In this document: positions 6,984 to 7,214 of the stretch, piece after piece
How positions within the stretch are numbered: the first letter of the stretch is position 1
How the letters are laid out: each line of letters opens with the position of its first letter
Origin: Streptococcaceae bacterium
GTDB taxonomy: Bacteria > Bacillota > Bacilli > Lactobacillales > Streptococcaceae
Direction of reading: 5' to 3'
DNA length: 7,214 bases
Assembly: GCA_009779335.1 (NCBI GenBank)
Contig: WREM01000047.1
Span: 1 to 7,214 of the forward strand
Notes under the pieces: model-generated
The model's database searches: none
What the model saw: the letters and a program-made list of their open reading frames with translations, nothing else
Told to the model about the DNA's origin: nothing
Translations under genes and position numbers: made by a program

Positions 6984-7214
6984 AATGATTTCTCCTTTGA
7001 AATAGATATCTTTAGTGACGGCGCATATTCATCAAGGATATACGGTTGTTCTTTCATGAAATCTATTAAAATATCATCTAGAATGGGCATAGCTATATCA
7101 TTGATTTGATCTAAAAGTATTTGAGGCATGGTCATTGCATCCTCGGCGATTTGTTTTAGAGCTTTTTGTGGATTTTCACAAGTTAATACTGCATGAAGTG
7201 CTTTCTGTTGTTCA
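6980..7214 (-). CDS. TerB-C domain protein, C-terminal 77 residues, runs off the right edge
   Basis: The visible part starts EQQKALHAVLTCENPQ and ends SISKEKSL before TGA at 6982-6980. The core AMTMPQILLDQINDIAM followed by DDILID matches the end of TerB-C domains, which usually read LMPxxLIDEINxxALDxIGDxLI. Proteins with TerB-N and TerB-C domains commonly precede a DUF2791 ATPase and a helicase, so gene order supports the call. TerB-type domains are helical modules thought to work as scaffolds or metal-linked sensors; no specific activity can be read from this fragment. Its stop overlaps the ATPase start by ATGA, so the two are coupled. The same 3' end recurs inside the 999-aa gene at 1666-1894. 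Whether the hidden part is a classical TerB-N/TerB-C protein or itself carries HTH modules cannot be seen. Confidence 0.78.
   Translation of the reverse strand, partial: EQQKALHAVLTCENPQKALKQIAEDAMTMPQILLDQINDIAMPILDDILIDFMKEQPYILDEYAPSLKISISKEKSL
6992..6997 (-). promoter_or_regulatory. Ribosome binding site of the DUF2791 ATPase gene
   Basis: AAGGAG lies inside the last codons of the upstream TerB-C gene, 8 bases before the ATG at 6983. It fixes the start and is the strongest such site in the window. Confidence 0.75.
7001..7214 (-). repeat. TerB-C gene 3' end, copy A of the dispersed repeat
   Basis: This is the partner of 1681-1894, offset by 5320 bases in the same orientation. The match runs into the window edge, so its true length is unknown and probably greater. 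Confidence 0.9.

Overview
The window carries genes on the minus strand only and looks like part of an archaeal, probably methanogen, chromosome. At the left edge is the N-terminal part of a CbiA/CfbB-type a,c-diamide synthase. Its wording (GDRSGSGKTS, VGMDYIDPSYLT, RNLDSF) fits the Ni-sirohydrochlorin enzyme CfbB of coenzyme F430 synthesis in methanogens. A repeated helix-turn-helix module in the neighbouring gene also resembles archaeal proteins annotated as conditioned-medium-induced protein 4, by memory only. The species cannot be fixed from the sequence.

Read in the direction of transcription (right to left) the layout is: (1) 7214-6980, the last 77 codons of a protein ending in a TerB-C-like domain; (2) 6983-5646, a 445-aa DUF2791/BrxD-like P-loop ATPase; (3) 5649-3442, a 735-aa Lhr-like DEAD/DEAH helicase; (4) a 156-base gap holding the broken 3' end of an HNH gene; (5) 3285-286, a 999-aa protein with an unknown N-terminal domain, four repeated helix-turn-helix modules, an embedded TerB-C-like domain and a C-terminal HNH domain; (6) 278-1, cfbB-like, starting only 7 bases after gene 5 ends. 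Genes 1-2 and 2-3 overlap by ATGA, so 1-2-3 form one translationally coupled unit.

A TerB-type protein, a DUF2791 ATPase and an Lhr-type helicase resemble the BrxD-BrxHI pair of type 2 BREX and the DNA-processing operons linked to TerB-domain proteins. The natural inference is a DNA-surveillance or anti-phage module, with TerB-C as scaffold or sensor, the ATPase as switch, the helicase as motor and the HTH/HNH protein as DNA-binding accessory or effector. No phage-defence function is shown by the sequence itself.

The most unusual part is the 999-aa gene. Its middle contains a second copy of the 3' end of gene 1 (ungapped, about 82% identical over 214 bases), fused in frame between HTH modules 1 and 2. 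The HNH motif has Tyr in place of the usual catalytic His, and a second HNH tail lies as a remnant just upstream of the start codon. Together these point to repeated duplication and fusion inside this locus.
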